NCBI RefSeq assembly: GCF_000024365.1 | Contig: NC_013235.1 | Coordinates: 3,162,001-3,226,000, forward strand | Direction of reading: 5' to 3' | Length of the DNA stretch: 64,000 nt | Source: Nakamurella multipartita DSM 44233 | GTDB taxonomy: Bacteria > Actinomycetota > Actinomycetes > Mycobacteriales > Nakamurellaceae | In this document: in pieces, positions 53,126 through 62,077 of the stretch | How the letters are laid out: each line of letters begins with the position of its first letter | Position numbering within the stretch: the first letter of the stretch is position 1 | Translations under genes and position numbers: made by a program | The notes under the pieces: generated by a model | Database searches by the model: none | What the model saw: only the letters and a program-made list of their open reading frames with translations | Told to the model about the DNA's origin: nothing

Positions 53126-55573
53126 GTGAGTGTGCACCCCGAAGACTCCGGTGGCGTCGGCGTCGACACCCAGGCCGATCTCACCCGCGGGCTGACCGCC
53201 GACCAGGTGGCCCAGCGGGTCGCCGCCGGCCAGGTCAACCACACCGATCAGGCCTCGTCCCGGTCGTTGTGGCTGATCGTCAAGACCAACGTGTTCACCC
53301 GGTTCAACGCGATCCTGGGTGGCCTGTTCGTGCTGATCCTGATCACCGGATCGCTGGCCGACGGGCTGTTCGGCGTGGTGCTGGTGGTGAACTCGGCCAT
53401 CGGCATCGGGCAGGAGTACCTGGCCAAACGCAAGCTCGACCGGCTGGCCCTGCTCAACGCGCCCACCACCCGGGTCATCCGGGACGGCGCGCTGATCGAG
53501 ATCCCCACCGGCCAGGTCGTGCTCGACGACCTGATCGAGCTGCGCACCGGGGACCAGGTACCGGCCGACGGGGTCATGGTCAGCACCTCGGGCCTGGAGA
53601 TCGACGAGTCCAACCTGACCGGCGAGGCCGACGCGATCCCCAAGGCGGCCGGCGACGAGGTCCGCTCGGGCACGACCGTGGTGGCCGGCACCGGACGCTT
53701 CCCGGCCGCCGCCGTCGGCCACGACGCCTACATCAACAAGATCGCCGCGGAGGCCAAGAAGTTCACCAAGACCCGCTCGGAGATCCAGGAGTCGGTCAAC
53801 CAGCTGCTCAAGTACATCACCTGGATCATCGTCATCGCGTTGCCGCTGCAGCTGTGGTCGCAGTGGCGGGCGATCGGCGACCAGGGCTGGCAGCAGGTGG
53901 TCATCCGGTCCACCGGCGGCCTGGTCGGCCTGGTCCCCGAGGGGCTGGTGCTGCTGACCTCGGTCGCGTTCCTGCTGGCCGCCGTGCAGCTGACCCGCCA
54001 GCAGGTGCTGGTGCAGGAACTGCCCGCGGTCGAGGGGCTGGCCCGGGTCGACGTGGTCTGCCTGGACAAGACCGGCACCCTGACCGTCGGCGACATCGCC
54101 TACGAGGACTGCGAACCGGTGCCGGCGGCGAACCTGTCCGCGGACGAGGTGCGGGCGGCGCTCGGCGCCCTGGCCGACGACCCGAACGCCAACGGCACCC
54201 TCAAGGCGCTGGCCGCCGCGCTGCCGGTGCCGCCGGACTGGCAGCGCGAGGACACCATCGCGTTCAACTCGGCCCGCAAGTGGAGTGCCGCGTCGTTCGC
54301 CGGCCGCGGCTGCCTGGTCTTCGGCGCGCCGGACGTGCTGCTGGCCGCGGACGACCCGCTGCGCGAGCGGGTGGCCGAACTGGCCGCCACCGGCCGCCGG
54401 GTGCTGCTGCTGGGTCGCTCCCCGGCCGCGCTGCAGGGGCAGGAGCTGCCCGCCGGGATGACGCCGGCCGCGCTGGTGACGCTGACCGAGCAGGTCCGCC
54501 CGGACGCCCAGGAGACCCTGGAGTACTTCGCCGACCAGGGCGTGAGCATCAAGGTCATCTCCGGCGACAACCCGACGACGGTGGCCGCGATCGCCCGCCG
54601 GGTCGGCCTGGACGTGCCGCCCGAGGCGCTGGTCGACGCCCGCACCATCGGCGAGGACCCCGAGGAGCTGCGCGAGATCGTCGAGCGCACCACCGTCTTC
54701 GGCCGGGTCTCACCGGAACAGAAGCGGGCCCTGGTGCAGGCGTTGCAGCGCAACGGGCACGTGGCCGCGATGACCGGCGACGGGGTGAACGACGCGCTGG
54801 CCCTCAAGGACGCCGACATCGGCGTGGCCATGGGCAACGGGGCGCAGGCGACCAAGGCAGTGGCCCAGCTGGTCCTGCTGGACGGGCGCTTCTCGCACCT
54901 GCCGTCGGTGCTGGCCGAGGGCCGGCGGGTGATCGGCAACGTCGAGCGGGTGGCCAACCTGTTCGTCGCCAAGAACGTGATGAGCCTGATCGCGATCATC
55001 ACCGCGGCCCTGTTCACGCTGCCGTTCCCGTTCCTGCCCCGGCATCTGACCCTGGTCTCGGCGGTGACCATCGGCATCCCGGCGTTCTTCCTGGCCCTGG
55101 GCCCGAACAAGCGGCGCTACGTGCCCGGGTTCCTCAAGCGGGTGCTGCGCTTCGCCGTCCCGGCTGGCGTGGTCTCCGGCATCGTCGTGTTCGTCTCGTA
55201 CCTGCTGGCCCGGGCCGAGGTGGGCGCCCCGCCGGCCTCCGAGTGCCTGGTGCAGACCGAGGGCAGCAAGGTCACCGACAACGTGGTCTGCTGGCAGCCC
55301 TCCACCGCGGCGACGATCGCGTTGCTGTTTACCGCGTTCTGGATCCTGGTCGTGCTGTCCCGGCCGTTCCGGCTGTGGAAGGCGGCCCTGGTCGCCTCGA
55401 TGGTGGCGATCGCCGCTCTGGCCTTTATCACCCCGCTGGGCCAGCAGTTCTTCAACTTCTCGCTCACCCCGACCACCCTGTGGACCTCACTGGCGGTGGG
55501 GGCGGTCGGCGCCCTGGCCATCGAGATCATCTACCGCACCGAACCGGGGATGCGCTCGGCCGCCGGGATCTGA
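53126..55573 (+). CDS. ctpE: CtpE-like P-type cation ATPase (815 aa)
   Basis: P-type ATPase closest to mycobacterial CtpE, a calcium-related transporter. Actuator loop ESNLTGEADAIPK (~162-175; TGE kept), membrane motif GLVPEGLVLLTS (~269), phosphorylation site CLDKTGTLT (~311-319), KVISGDNPTTVAAI (~477), hinge MTGDGVNDALALKDADIG (~548-565). About ten membrane helices. The nucleotide-binding domain is short, as in CtpE. GTG 53126 fits a leaderless promoter. It ends just before a strong hairpin terminator. Confidence 0.9.
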   Translation: MSVHPEDSGGVGVDTQADLTRGLTADQVAQRVAAGQVNHTDQASSRSLWLIVKTNVFTRFNAILGGLFVLILITGSLADGLFGVVLVVNSAIGIGQEYLAKRKLDRLALLNAPTTRVIRDGALIEIPTGQVVLDDLIELRTGDQVPADGVMVSTSGLEIDESNLTGEADAIPKAAGDEVRSGTTVVAGTGRFPAAAVGHDAYINKIAAEAKKFTKTRSEIQESVNQLLKYITWIIVIALPLQLWSQWRAIGDQGWQQVVIRSTGGLVGLVPEGLVLLTSVAFLLAAVQLTRQQVLVQELPAVEGLARVDVVCLDKTGTLTVGDIAYEDCEPVPAANLSADEVRAALGALADDPNANGTLKALAAALPVPPDWQREDTIAFNSARKWSAASFAGRGCLVFGAPDVLLAADDPLRERVAELAATGRRVLLLGRSPAALQGQELPAGMTPAALVTLTEQVRPDAQETLEYFADQGVSIKVISGDNPTTVAAIARRVGLDVPPEALVDARTIGEDPEELREIVERTTVFGRVSPEQKRALVQALQRNGHVAAMTGDGVNDALALKDADIGVAMGNGAQATKAVAQLVLLDGRFSHLPSVLAEGRRVIGNVERVANLFVAKNVMSLIAIITAALFTLPFPFLPRHLTLVSAVTIGIPAFFLALGPNKRRYVPGFLKRVLRFAVPAGVVSGIVVFVSYLLARAEVGAPPASECLVQTEGSKVTDNVVCWQPSTAATIALLFTAFWILVVLSRPFRLWKAALVASMVAIAALAFITPLGQQFFNFSLTPTTLWTSLAVGAVGALAIEIIYRTEPGMRSAAGI

Positions 55574-55585
55574 CCGATCCGGGCC

Positions 55586-55610
55586 GCGGCCGGGTCCTCG
55601 ACCCGGCCGC
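55586..55610. terminator. Bidirectional terminator after ctpE
   Basis: GCGGCCGGGTC, loop CTC, GACCCGGCCGC: a perfect 11-bp stem between the converging ctpE and small membrane protein genes. There is no T-run, as usual in actinobacteria. Confidence 0.75.
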
Positions 55611-55626
55611 GCCGCCGGGAAACACC

Positions 55627-55788
55627 TCAGCGCAGGCTGCGCGCCTTGCCGCGGGAGATGAAGCCCATCACCAGACCCGCGACCAGCAGCACCGCGGCGA
55701 TGATGAGCAACCACTTGAGGGCGGTGAACAGCAGCCCGCCCAGTCCCAGCAGGATGGCCAGGACGACCAGCACGATGGCCACAACCAT
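55627..55788 (-). CDS. Small hydrophobic membrane protein (53 aa)
   Basis: Begins MVVAIVLVVLAILLGLGGLL; two closely spaced hydrophobic helices and a basic tail SRGKARSLR that should stay inside. Similar 50-60 aa hydrophobic proteins are common in actinobacteria, with no known function. ATG 55788 is preferred over the longer frame, whose upstream part has no coding look. It is 73 nt downstream of the MFS gene on the same strand. Confidence 0.65.
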   Translation of the reverse strand: MVVAIVLVVLAILLGLGGLLFTALKWLLIIAAVLLVAGLVMGFISRGKARSLR

Positions 55789-55861
55789 GTCGCCACACCC
55801 TTTCTCCGGACGATTGCCGACAATCGGCATTCGGACTTGGGGTACCCCGGCGACGGATGAG

Positions 55862-57364
55862 TCAATCGGCCACGGAGCGGGCAGTGTGATCACCGGCCGG
55901 CGCGGTGCCGGCGCGGTCGGCCGACGGGTCCGCCGAGGCGGCCTGCGCGGTGGGCCGGCCGGCCGGCAGGAGCCAGGCGGCGGCGAACAGGCCGGCGGCC
56001 AGCACGGCGATGGCCACGAACACGTCATGGGTCGCGGCGGCCACCCCGGCCGGGTTGTCGGCCGCATTGGCGGTCGCGCCCAGGCTCACGTTGGCCAGGG
56101 CGCCGAAGAACGCGACGCCGACCGCACTGCCGAGGGATCGGGCGAACATATTGGTCCCGGTCACCACCCCGCGCTCGGCCCAGCCGACGCTGGACTGCGC
56201 GGCGATCAGGCTGGGGCTGGCGATCAGGCCCATGCCCAACCCGATCAGGAAGCAGCAGGCGCCGACCTGCCAGACCGCGGACGCGGCGGTCAGCCGCACG
56301 GTCAGCAGCGCACCGGCGATGGCCAGGGTGGCGCCGATCAGGGCGGTGGTGCGAAAGCCCAAGCGCAGATAGAGCCGGCCGGACAGGGTCGCCGAGATCG
56401 GCCAGCCGATGGTCAGGGCGGCCAGCGCGAATCCGGCGACCAGCGGGCCCGTGCCCAGCACCGTCTGCGCGAACGTCGGGACGTAGGTGGTCAGGCCGAG
56501 CAGCACGGCGCCGACCAGGACGCCGATCACCGCGCTGGCCACCAGCACCCGCCGGGAGAACACCCACAGCGGCAGCACGGGTTCGGCGGCCCACCGCTGC
56601 GCGATCAGGAACACCGCCAGCAGCAGGACCCCGCCACCCAGCACGGCGATGCTGGGCACCGAGTTCCAGGCCCAGGCCTGGCCGCCCTCCAGCAGGCCCA
56701 GGATCAGCAGGGTCGCGCCGACGGTGAGGGTGACGCTGCCCAGGTAGTCGATGCGGTGGTGGACCCGGTGCACCTTCTCCTGGAACCGGCCGGCCAACAT
56801 CCAGGCGGCGAGCAGGCACAGCGGGATGTTGACGATGAACAGCCACCGCCAGGTCAGCCATTCGGAGAACACGCCGCCCAGGGTCGGCCCGACCACTGCC
56901 GAGATGGCCCACACGCTGGCCAGGTAGCCCTGCGCCTTGGCCCGCTCGGCCAGGGTGTAGATGTCGCCGGCGATGGTGACGCTCATCGGTTGCACGGCGC
57001 CGGCGCCCAGCCCCTGCAACGCCCGGAAGATGATCAGCGGGACCATCCCCCAGGCCGCCGCGCACAGGATGGAGCCGAGCAGGAACAGCCCGATGCCGAA
57101 CAGCATGACCGGTTTGCGACCGACGATGTCGGCGAGCTTGCCGTAGATCGGCACCGAGACCGCTTGGGCCAGCAGGTAGACCGAGAACAGCCAGGGGAAC
57201 TCGGCGAAGCCGCCCAGGTCGGCCACGATCGAGGGCACCGCGGTGGCCACGATGGTCGAGTCCAGCGCGACCAGCGAGGTCGAGAGCATCAGCGCGGCCA
57301 GGATGGGCCCACGTTCGGACCGGAATCCGACCGCGCCCACCGGCCCCGCCGCCGCTGCCGTCAC
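55862..57364 (-). CDS. DHA2-family MFS exporter, EmrB/QacA-type (500 aa)
   Basis: Fourteen hydrophobic segments. Motif near helix 1: STSLVALDSTIVATAVPSI (motif D1). Loop 2-3 motif A: GKLADIVGRKPVMLFG. Motif C: GYLASVWAISAVVGPTLGG. This is the drug:H+ antiporter-2 pattern, exporting drugs or lipids. GTG 57364 has GGGGAGG 6 nt upstream; a longer frame to 57400 is rejected. It lies downstream of the peptidase operon on the same strand, separated by 76 nt. Confidence 0.9.
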   Translation of the reverse strand: MTAAAAGPVGAVGFRSERGPILAALMLSTSLVALDSTIVATAVPSIVADLGGFAEFPWLFSVYLLAQAVSVPIYGKLADIVGRKPVMLFGIGLFLLGSILCAAAWGMVPLIIFRALQGLGAGAVQPMSVTIAGDIYTLAERAKAQGYLASVWAISAVVGPTLGGVFSEWLTWRWLFIVNIPLCLLAAWMLAGRFQEKVHRVHHRIDYLGSVTLTVGATLLILGLLEGGQAWAWNSVPSIAVLGGGVLLLAVFLIAQRWAAEPVLPLWVFSRRVLVASAVIGVLVGAVLLGLTTYVPTFAQTVLGTGPLVAGFALAALTIGWPISATLSGRLYLRLGFRTTALIGATLAIAGALLTVRLTAASAVWQVGACCFLIGLGMGLIASPSLIAAQSSVGWAERGVVTGTNMFARSLGSAVGVAFFGALANVSLGATANAADNPAGVAAATHDVFVAIAVLAAGLFAAAWLLPAGRPTAQAASADPSADRAGTAPAGDHTARSVAD

Positions 57365-57440
57365 CGGCCACCTCCCCGTCCGTCCGCGCGTCCTCGCCAA
57401 ACATTACCCAGGCTAATCTTCGCGCAGGGGGCTAGCCGAG

Positions 57441-59582
57441 TCAGACCGGTGCCAACCCGGTGTGCGCCGCGGCGAACGCCAGCTGGTCGGCGTACTCCAG
57501 CGCCAACGCGCGGGCCGGCTTGCCCATTCCGTGACCGGCCCGGGTGTCCACCCGCAGCAGCACCGGGGCGGGCCCGGCCTGACAGTGCTGCAGCTGCGCG
57601 CCGAACTTGAGCGAGTGCGCCGGGACCACCCGGTCGTCGTGGTCCCCGGTGCAGATCAGAGTGGCCGGGTAGCGGGTGCTCGGGGTCAGCCGGTGCAGCG
57701 GTGAGTAGGCCAGCAGCGCGGCGAAATCGTCGGCGTCCTCGGGCGAGCCGTAGTCGGTGGTCCACGCCCAGCCGATGGTGAACAGGTGGAAGCGCAGCAT
57801 GTCCAGCACGCCGACGGTGGGCAGGGCGGCCGCGAACAGCTCCGGTCGTTGCGTCAGCACCGCGCCGACCAGCAGCCCGCCGTTGGATCGGCCGTGCACG
57901 GCCAGCTGCGCCGGGGTCGTGTCGCCCGAGTCGATCAGCGCCTGGGCGCAGGCGATCAGATCGTCGAACACCTGCTGCTTGCGGTGGCCCATCCCGGCCC
58001 GGTGCCAGTCGGCGCCGAACTCGCCGCCGCCGCGCAGGTTGGTCACCACCAGCACCCCGCCGGCGGCGACCCAGGCCGCGAACATCGCCGAGAACGACGG
58101 CAGTAGCGCGATGTCGAACCCGCCGTACCCGTACAGCAGGGTCGGGGCCGGACCCGGGGCCAGGTCGGCCCGGCGGAGCACGGTCATCGGGACCTCGACG
58201 CCGTCGCTGGAGACGGTCCGCCGGCGCTGCGTGACCAGCTCCGGCAGCGGCACGTCGCCACCCGGCCCGGGCAGCGCCGTCAGGGTGATCGACGGGCCGG
58301 TCTCGAGCCGGAACGAGCGGGTCCGCGCGGTGAACGAGCCGACCCCGAGCAGGATCTCCGGCGAGCCGGCCCGGGTGTTCACCGCGATCAGCGAGATCGG
58401 CGCGGGCAACGCCGGCCAGTCCCGGTGAGCGCCGGTCCGGTCGACCACCTGCAGCCGGTGGGCGGCGTCGGTGGACCAGACCAGGGCGAAGCAGTCGCGC
58501 GCCGGATGGGCGCTGACCAGGACGTCCTGCTCGTGCTGGGGCACCACGGTCCGCCAGGAAGCCGCCGTCGGGGCGTCCGTGGCCAGCTCCACCGCGACCA
58601 GCCGGCCGCGCGGCGCGTCCCGCTCGGTGCGCAGGTAGAGCGTGTCGCCGTCGCTGCCGACGACGTGGTGGGCGTCGGCGAGTTCGCCGACCACCGGCAC
58701 CGCGGCGGGGTCGATGACCACCCGCCCCTGGTCGGTGCGCAGCCGGTGGGCGCAGATCAGGCTGCGGGAATCGGTGCCCGGGCTGCTGGTCAGCACCAGC
58801 CACCGGCCGTCGGGGGCGACCCACGGATCGGCCAGCCAGTCCCGATCCGGCGGCGTCCAGATCACCTCGTCCGGTCCCGGGTTGGCCGCCCGATCGGCCG
58901 CCTGCGGTGGCCCGGAGCCGGCGACCAACCGGTGCAGCACGAGTTCACCAGCGCCCATCGCGTCGGTCAGCGCGCCGCCGCGGCCGGCGCCCGCCGGCTC
59001 CGGATAGCGCCAGTACAGGAACCCCGAGGCGTCCGGCAGCCAGGTCGGGTCGACCCACTTGGTCCAGCGCAGCTCGTCCGGCCGATCGACCCCGCCGGCC
59101 ACCTCGCGGACCCGGATGGTCCGCCAGTCCGAGCCACCCTCGGACACCGCGTAGGCCAGCAGCCGCCCGTCCGGGCTGACCCGGGCCGCGGTGAGCGCGA
59201 CGGTGCCGTCGGCGGACAGGTCGTTGGGGTCCAGCAGCAGGGTCGGCGCGTCGAGCAGCTCGTCCAGGCTCGGCGCCCAGAACAGCTGGTCCTGGTCCAG
59301 CTCGCCGGGGTTGGCCACCACGAAGTACCGGCCGCCCCGCTCCCAGGGAACCCCGCGCCGGGGCGCGGTGAGCAGCGCGGTGGTCATCGCCAGCAGCGGC
59401 TCGCGCGCCGGCAGCGCATCGAGAATGGGCCGGGACAGGGCGTTCTGGGCGTCGACGAAGGCCCGGGTCCGGTCCGCGTCGGGATCCTCCAGGTACCGGT
59501 ACGGGTCGGCCACCCGATGGCCGTGGAGCACCTGCACGACCTCGTCCCGATCGGCGGGCGGGTAGCGGAGGGGCTGGCTCAC
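57441..59582 (-). CDS. Prolyl oligopeptidase, S9A (713 aa)
   Basis: N-terminal seven-bladed propeller region and C-terminal alpha/beta hydrolase. Signature GYGGFDIALLPSFS, catalytic Ser in GRSNGG (~563), Asp in GDHDDRVVPAHS (~645), His in AGHGMGK (~683). The opening YPPADRDEVVQVLHGHRVADPYRYLED is the classic S9A start. Cytosolic; it cuts short proline-containing peptides. GTG 59582 overlaps the Lrp-type gene's stop (GTGA), so it is coupled to it. Confidence 0.93.
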   Translation of the reverse strand: MSQPLRYPPADRDEVVQVLHGHRVADPYRYLEDPDADRTRAFVDAQNALSRPILDALPAREPLLAMTTALLTAPRRGVPWERGGRYFVVANPGELDQDQLFWAPSLDELLDAPTLLLDPNDLSADGTVALTAARVSPDGRLLAYAVSEGGSDWRTIRVREVAGGVDRPDELRWTKWVDPTWLPDASGFLYWRYPEPAGAGRGGALTDAMGAGELVLHRLVAGSGPPQAADRAANPGPDEVIWTPPDRDWLADPWVAPDGRWLVLTSSPGTDSRSLICAHRLRTDQGRVVIDPAAVPVVGELADAHHVVGSDGDTLYLRTERDAPRGRLVAVELATDAPTAASWRTVVPQHEQDVLVSAHPARDCFALVWSTDAAHRLQVVDRTGAHRDWPALPAPISLIAVNTRAGSPEILLGVGSFTARTRSFRLETGPSITLTALPGPGGDVPLPELVTQRRRTVSSDGVEVPMTVLRRADLAPGPAPTLLYGYGGFDIALLPSFSAMFAAWVAAGGVLVVTNLRGGGEFGADWHRAGMGHRKQQVFDDLIACAQALIDSGDTTPAQLAVHGRSNGGLLVGAVLTQRPELFAAALPTVGVLDMLRFHLFTIGWAWTTDYGSPEDADDFAALLAYSPLHRLTPSTRYPATLICTGDHDDRVVPAHSLKFGAQLQHCQAGPAPVLLRVDTRAGHGMGKPARALALEYADQLAFAAAHTGLAPV

Positions 59583-60073
59583 TCGGCCGGGCCGGGCGCG
59601 TCCGGATCCAGCGGCGGGGCGACCGGCCGGCCCTCGAACGGGGTGGACAGCACGACGGTGGTGCGGGTGGTCATGCCCGCCGTGCCCCGGATCCGGGCCA
59701 GCAGGGCCTCCAGCGCGGCCGGCGACTGCACCCGCACCTTGACGATGTACGACTCGACGCCGGCCACCGAGTGGCAGGCCTCGATCTCGGGCATCTGGGC
59801 CAGCCGGTGCGGGTAGTCGTCGGGCGCCGCCGGGTCGATCGGGGTGAGCGAGACGAACGCGGTCAGCGGCAGGCCGATCTGCTCGCTGTCGATCTGCGCG
59901 GTGTACCCGCGGATGACCCCGCGCTTTTCCAGCCGGCGCACCCGCTGGTGCACGGCGGAGACGGACAGGCCCACCTTCTCGGCGAGATCGGTGTAGCTGC
60001 AGCGGCCGTCGGCGGCCAGCACGGCGGCGATGCGGGCATCGAGGTCTTCGAGCACGGCCGGTCCCTCAGCCAT
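59579..60073 (-). CDS. Lrp/AsnC-family regulator (164 aa)
   Basis: N-terminal helix-turn-helix (LDARIAAVLAADGRCSYTDLAE, VGLSVSAVHQRVRRLEKRGVI) and a RAM/AsnC ligand domain (ACHSVAGVESYIVKVRV). It senses an amino acid and probably controls the two overlapping peptidase genes. It overlaps the M24 gene by 8 nt and the oligopeptidase by 4 nt. The last about 20 residues are Pro/Ala-rich and poorly conserved in type. Confidence 0.92.
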   Translation of the reverse strand: MAEGPAVLEDLDARIAAVLAADGRCSYTDLAEKVGLSVSAVHQRVRRLEKRGVIRGYTAQIDSEQIGLPLTAFVSLTPIDPAAPDDYPHRLAQMPEIEACHSVAGVESYIVKVRVQSPAALEALLARIRGTAGMTTRTTVVLSTPFEGRPVAPPLDPDAPGPAE

Positions 60074-61226
60074 CGACGGTGGAACGGGCGTCGAGGACGA
60101 TCAGCTCGGTGGGGGCGAGGTTCATCAGCCGAGGGCCGGACTCCCCCACCACCACGATGTCCTCGATGCGGACCCCGAACTCGCCGGGCAGGTAGATCCC
60201 CGGCTCCACCGAGAACGCCATACCTTCCTCCAGGGTGATCGTGTTGCCGGACACCATGTAGGGGTGTTCGTGAACTTCCAGGCCGATGCCGTGACCGGTC
60301 CGAGTGATGAAGTATTCCCCGAATCCCGCTGACTCAATCACGCTGCGTGAGGCGGCGTCGATCGACTCCGCCGTCACCCCCGGACGGACCGCGGCCACCC
60401 CGGCGGCCTGGGCCCGCCGGACCACCTCGTAGACCTCGCGCACGCGCTCCGGAACCGGCCGGCCGCCCACCACGTACGTGCGGGTGCAGTCGGAGAAGTA
60501 GCCCGACGGCATCGGGCCGCCGATGTCGATCACCACCACGTCGCCCGGCTCGATCACCCGGTCCGAGGCCTCGTGGTGCGGGCTGGCCCCGTTGGCCGCC
60601 GAGCCGACGATGACGAAATCGGGTCGCTCATGGCCTTCGGCGACGATCGCGGCGGCGATGTCGGCGGCCACCTCGTTCTCGGTGCGACCGGCTCGCAACC
60701 ACTGCCCGATCCTCCGCTGCACCCGGTCGATCGCCGCTCCGGCGTCGGCCAGCGCGGCGACCTCCTCGGCGCTCTTGCGCATCCGCAGCTCGGCGATCAG
60801 CTCACCGGCCAGGGTCAGCTCCGCGCCGGGCACCGCGGCCTGCGCATTCAGGGCGTGCACCGCGGGCATGTGGTAGTCCACCGAGAGGACCCGGGCGTCG
60901 GCCGGCAGCAGCTCGACCAGCGCGGCGTAGGGGTCCTGCCCGTCGGTCCAGGTGCTGATCGCGATGTCCATGGCCTCGACCGGGGTGTTCGCCCAGCCCG
61001 GCCGTTCCAGGGTCGGCACGAGCAGCGCCGGGCGCCCGTCGGCCGGCACCACCAGGCAGGTCAGCCGCTCGTGGGAGCCGACCGAGTGGCCGATGAAGTA
61101 CGCCAGGTCCGGCCCGGGAGTGATCAGCACGACGTCCGCACCGCGCCCGTTGGCCAGCTCGGCCAGCCGGGTGAGCCGGTCGGTGAAGGTGGGGATCAGC
61201 GTCGACTCCGTGGTTTCGGCGGCCAT
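60066..61226 (-). CDS. M24-family Xaa-Pro peptidase (386 aa)
   Basis: Pita-bread metallopeptidase. N-terminal creatinase-like domain (~15-150), then metal ligands in VVVIDIGGPMPSGYFSDCTRTY (both Asp), GHGIGLEVHEHP (His), FSVEPGIYLPG (Glu) and RIEDIVVV (Glu). It removes amino acids ahead of proline, or splits Xaa-Pro dipeptides. ATG 61226 follows TAGGCT by 6 nt (leaderless). It is first gene of the operon with Lrp and prolyl oligopeptidase, a proline-peptide recycling unit. Confidence 0.93.
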   Translation of the reverse strand: MAAETTESTLIPTFTDRLTRLAELANGRGADVVLITPGPDLAYFIGHSVGSHERLTCLVVPADGRPALLVPTLERPGWANTPVEAMDIAISTWTDGQDPYAALVELLPADARVLSVDYHMPAVHALNAQAAVPGAELTLAGELIAELRMRKSAEEVAALADAGAAIDRVQRRIGQWLRAGRTENEVAADIAAAIVAEGHERPDFVIVGSAANGASPHHEASDRVIEPGDVVVIDIGGPMPSGYFSDCTRTYVVGGRPVPERVREVYEVVRRAQAAGVAAVRPGVTAESIDAASRSVIESAGFGEYFITRTGHGIGLEVHEHPYMVSGNTITLEEGMAFSVEPGIYLPGEFGVRIEDIVVVGESGPRLMNLAPTELIVLDARSTVDG

Positions 61227-61232
61227 ACCCGG

Positions 61233-61238
61233 AGCCTA
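61233..61238 (-). promoter_or_regulatory. -10 box of the leaderless M24 peptidase promoter
   Basis: TAGGCT ends 6 nt before ATG 61226. Together with the box at 61292-61297 it makes a compact 78-nt divergent promoter region. Confidence 0.45.
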
Positions 61239-61291
61239 ATGTCGGCCGCGTCCCCAGGCGTGCGCGCCCGGCCGAGCGAGGGCGCACGGCG

Positions 61292-61297
61292 TAGCGT
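61292..61297 (+). promoter_or_regulatory. -10 box of the leaderless dienelactone hydrolase promoter
   Basis: TAGCGT ends 7 nt before GTG 61305. No ribosome site is present. Confidence 0.45.
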
Positions 61298-61304
61298 CGG
61301 CGCC

Positions 61305-62066
61305 GTGCGGACGATCCCCGTTCCCGGCCCCGGCCCGCAGCAGCGCCGCCAGGCCTACCTGGCCACGCCGGTGTCGACCAGGCCCGACCCGGGTCCGTGG
61401 CCCGGCGTCGTCGTGGTGCACGAGGCCACCGGGCCGACCGACGACATGCAGGAACAGTGCGACTGGTTCGCCGCCGCCGGGTACCTGGCGCTGATGCCCG
61501 ACCTGTACCACGGGCGCTCGATGGTCCGCTGCGTCAAGGGCACCGTGCGGCAGCTCTTCGCGCAACGCGGACCGGTCTTCGACCAGCTGGAATCGGCCCG
61601 GGCCTACCTGGCCGGCCGCGACGACTGCACGGGCGCGGTCGGCGTGGCCGGGTACTGCCTGGGCGGCGGGTTCGCGCTGCTGCTGGCCGGCCGCGGTGGT
61701 TACGACGCCGGCGCGGTCAACTACGGCCCGTTGCCGCCGAACCTGGACGAGGTGCTGGCCGGGAGCTGCCCGCTGGTGGCCAGCTTCGGCGGCCGGGATC
61801 GTTCGCTGCGCGGGGCGAGGGCCACCCTGACCGCGGCGGCCGAGCGGGCCGGCGTGCCGCTGGACGTTCGGGAGTACCCGGCCGCACGGCACGCCTTCAT
61901 CAGCCGCAACGTGGTGCCCTCCCCGCTGACCACGATCGGCAAGGTGTTCGGGGTCGGCTACGACCACGACAGTGCCGCCGAGGCCAAGCGACGGATCCTG
62001 GCCTTCTTCGACGAGCATTTGCGGGCGTCCCCCGGCCCTCCGGCCGGGACCGACCAAGCGGACTGA
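61305..62066 (+). CDS. Dienelactone hydrolase-family protein (253 aa)
   Basis: Alpha/beta hydrolase with the DLH nucleophile elbow GVAGYCLGGGFAL (Cys ~118 in place of Ser), acid in FGGRDRSL (Asp) and base in AARHAFIS (His). VVVVHEATGPTDDMQEQCDWFAAAGYLALMPDLY is the usual N-terminal half. Members open lactone rings or act as carboxylesterases. GTG 61305 fits the leaderless promoter. No catechol pathway genes are near, so the substrate is open. Confidence 0.88.
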   Translation: MRTIPVPGPGPQQRRQAYLATPVSTRPDPGPWPGVVVVHEATGPTDDMQEQCDWFAAAGYLALMPDLYHGRSMVRCVKGTVRQLFAQRGPVFDQLESARAYLAGRDDCTGAVGVAGYCLGGGFALLLAGRGGYDAGAVNYGPLPPNLDEVLAGSCPLVASFGGRDRSLRGARATLTAAAERAGVPLDVREYPAARHAFISRNVVPSPLTTIGKVFGVGYDHDSAAEAKRRILAFFDEHLRASPGPPAGTDQAD

Positions 62067-62077
62067 ATGGGCCCGGG

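Noticed and set aside
57403-57420. IdeR/DtxR iron box between the DHA2 exporter and the oligopeptidase
   Set aside because: Only one half (TTAGCCT-like) fits; about 11 of 19 consensus positions match, too few to claim a site.
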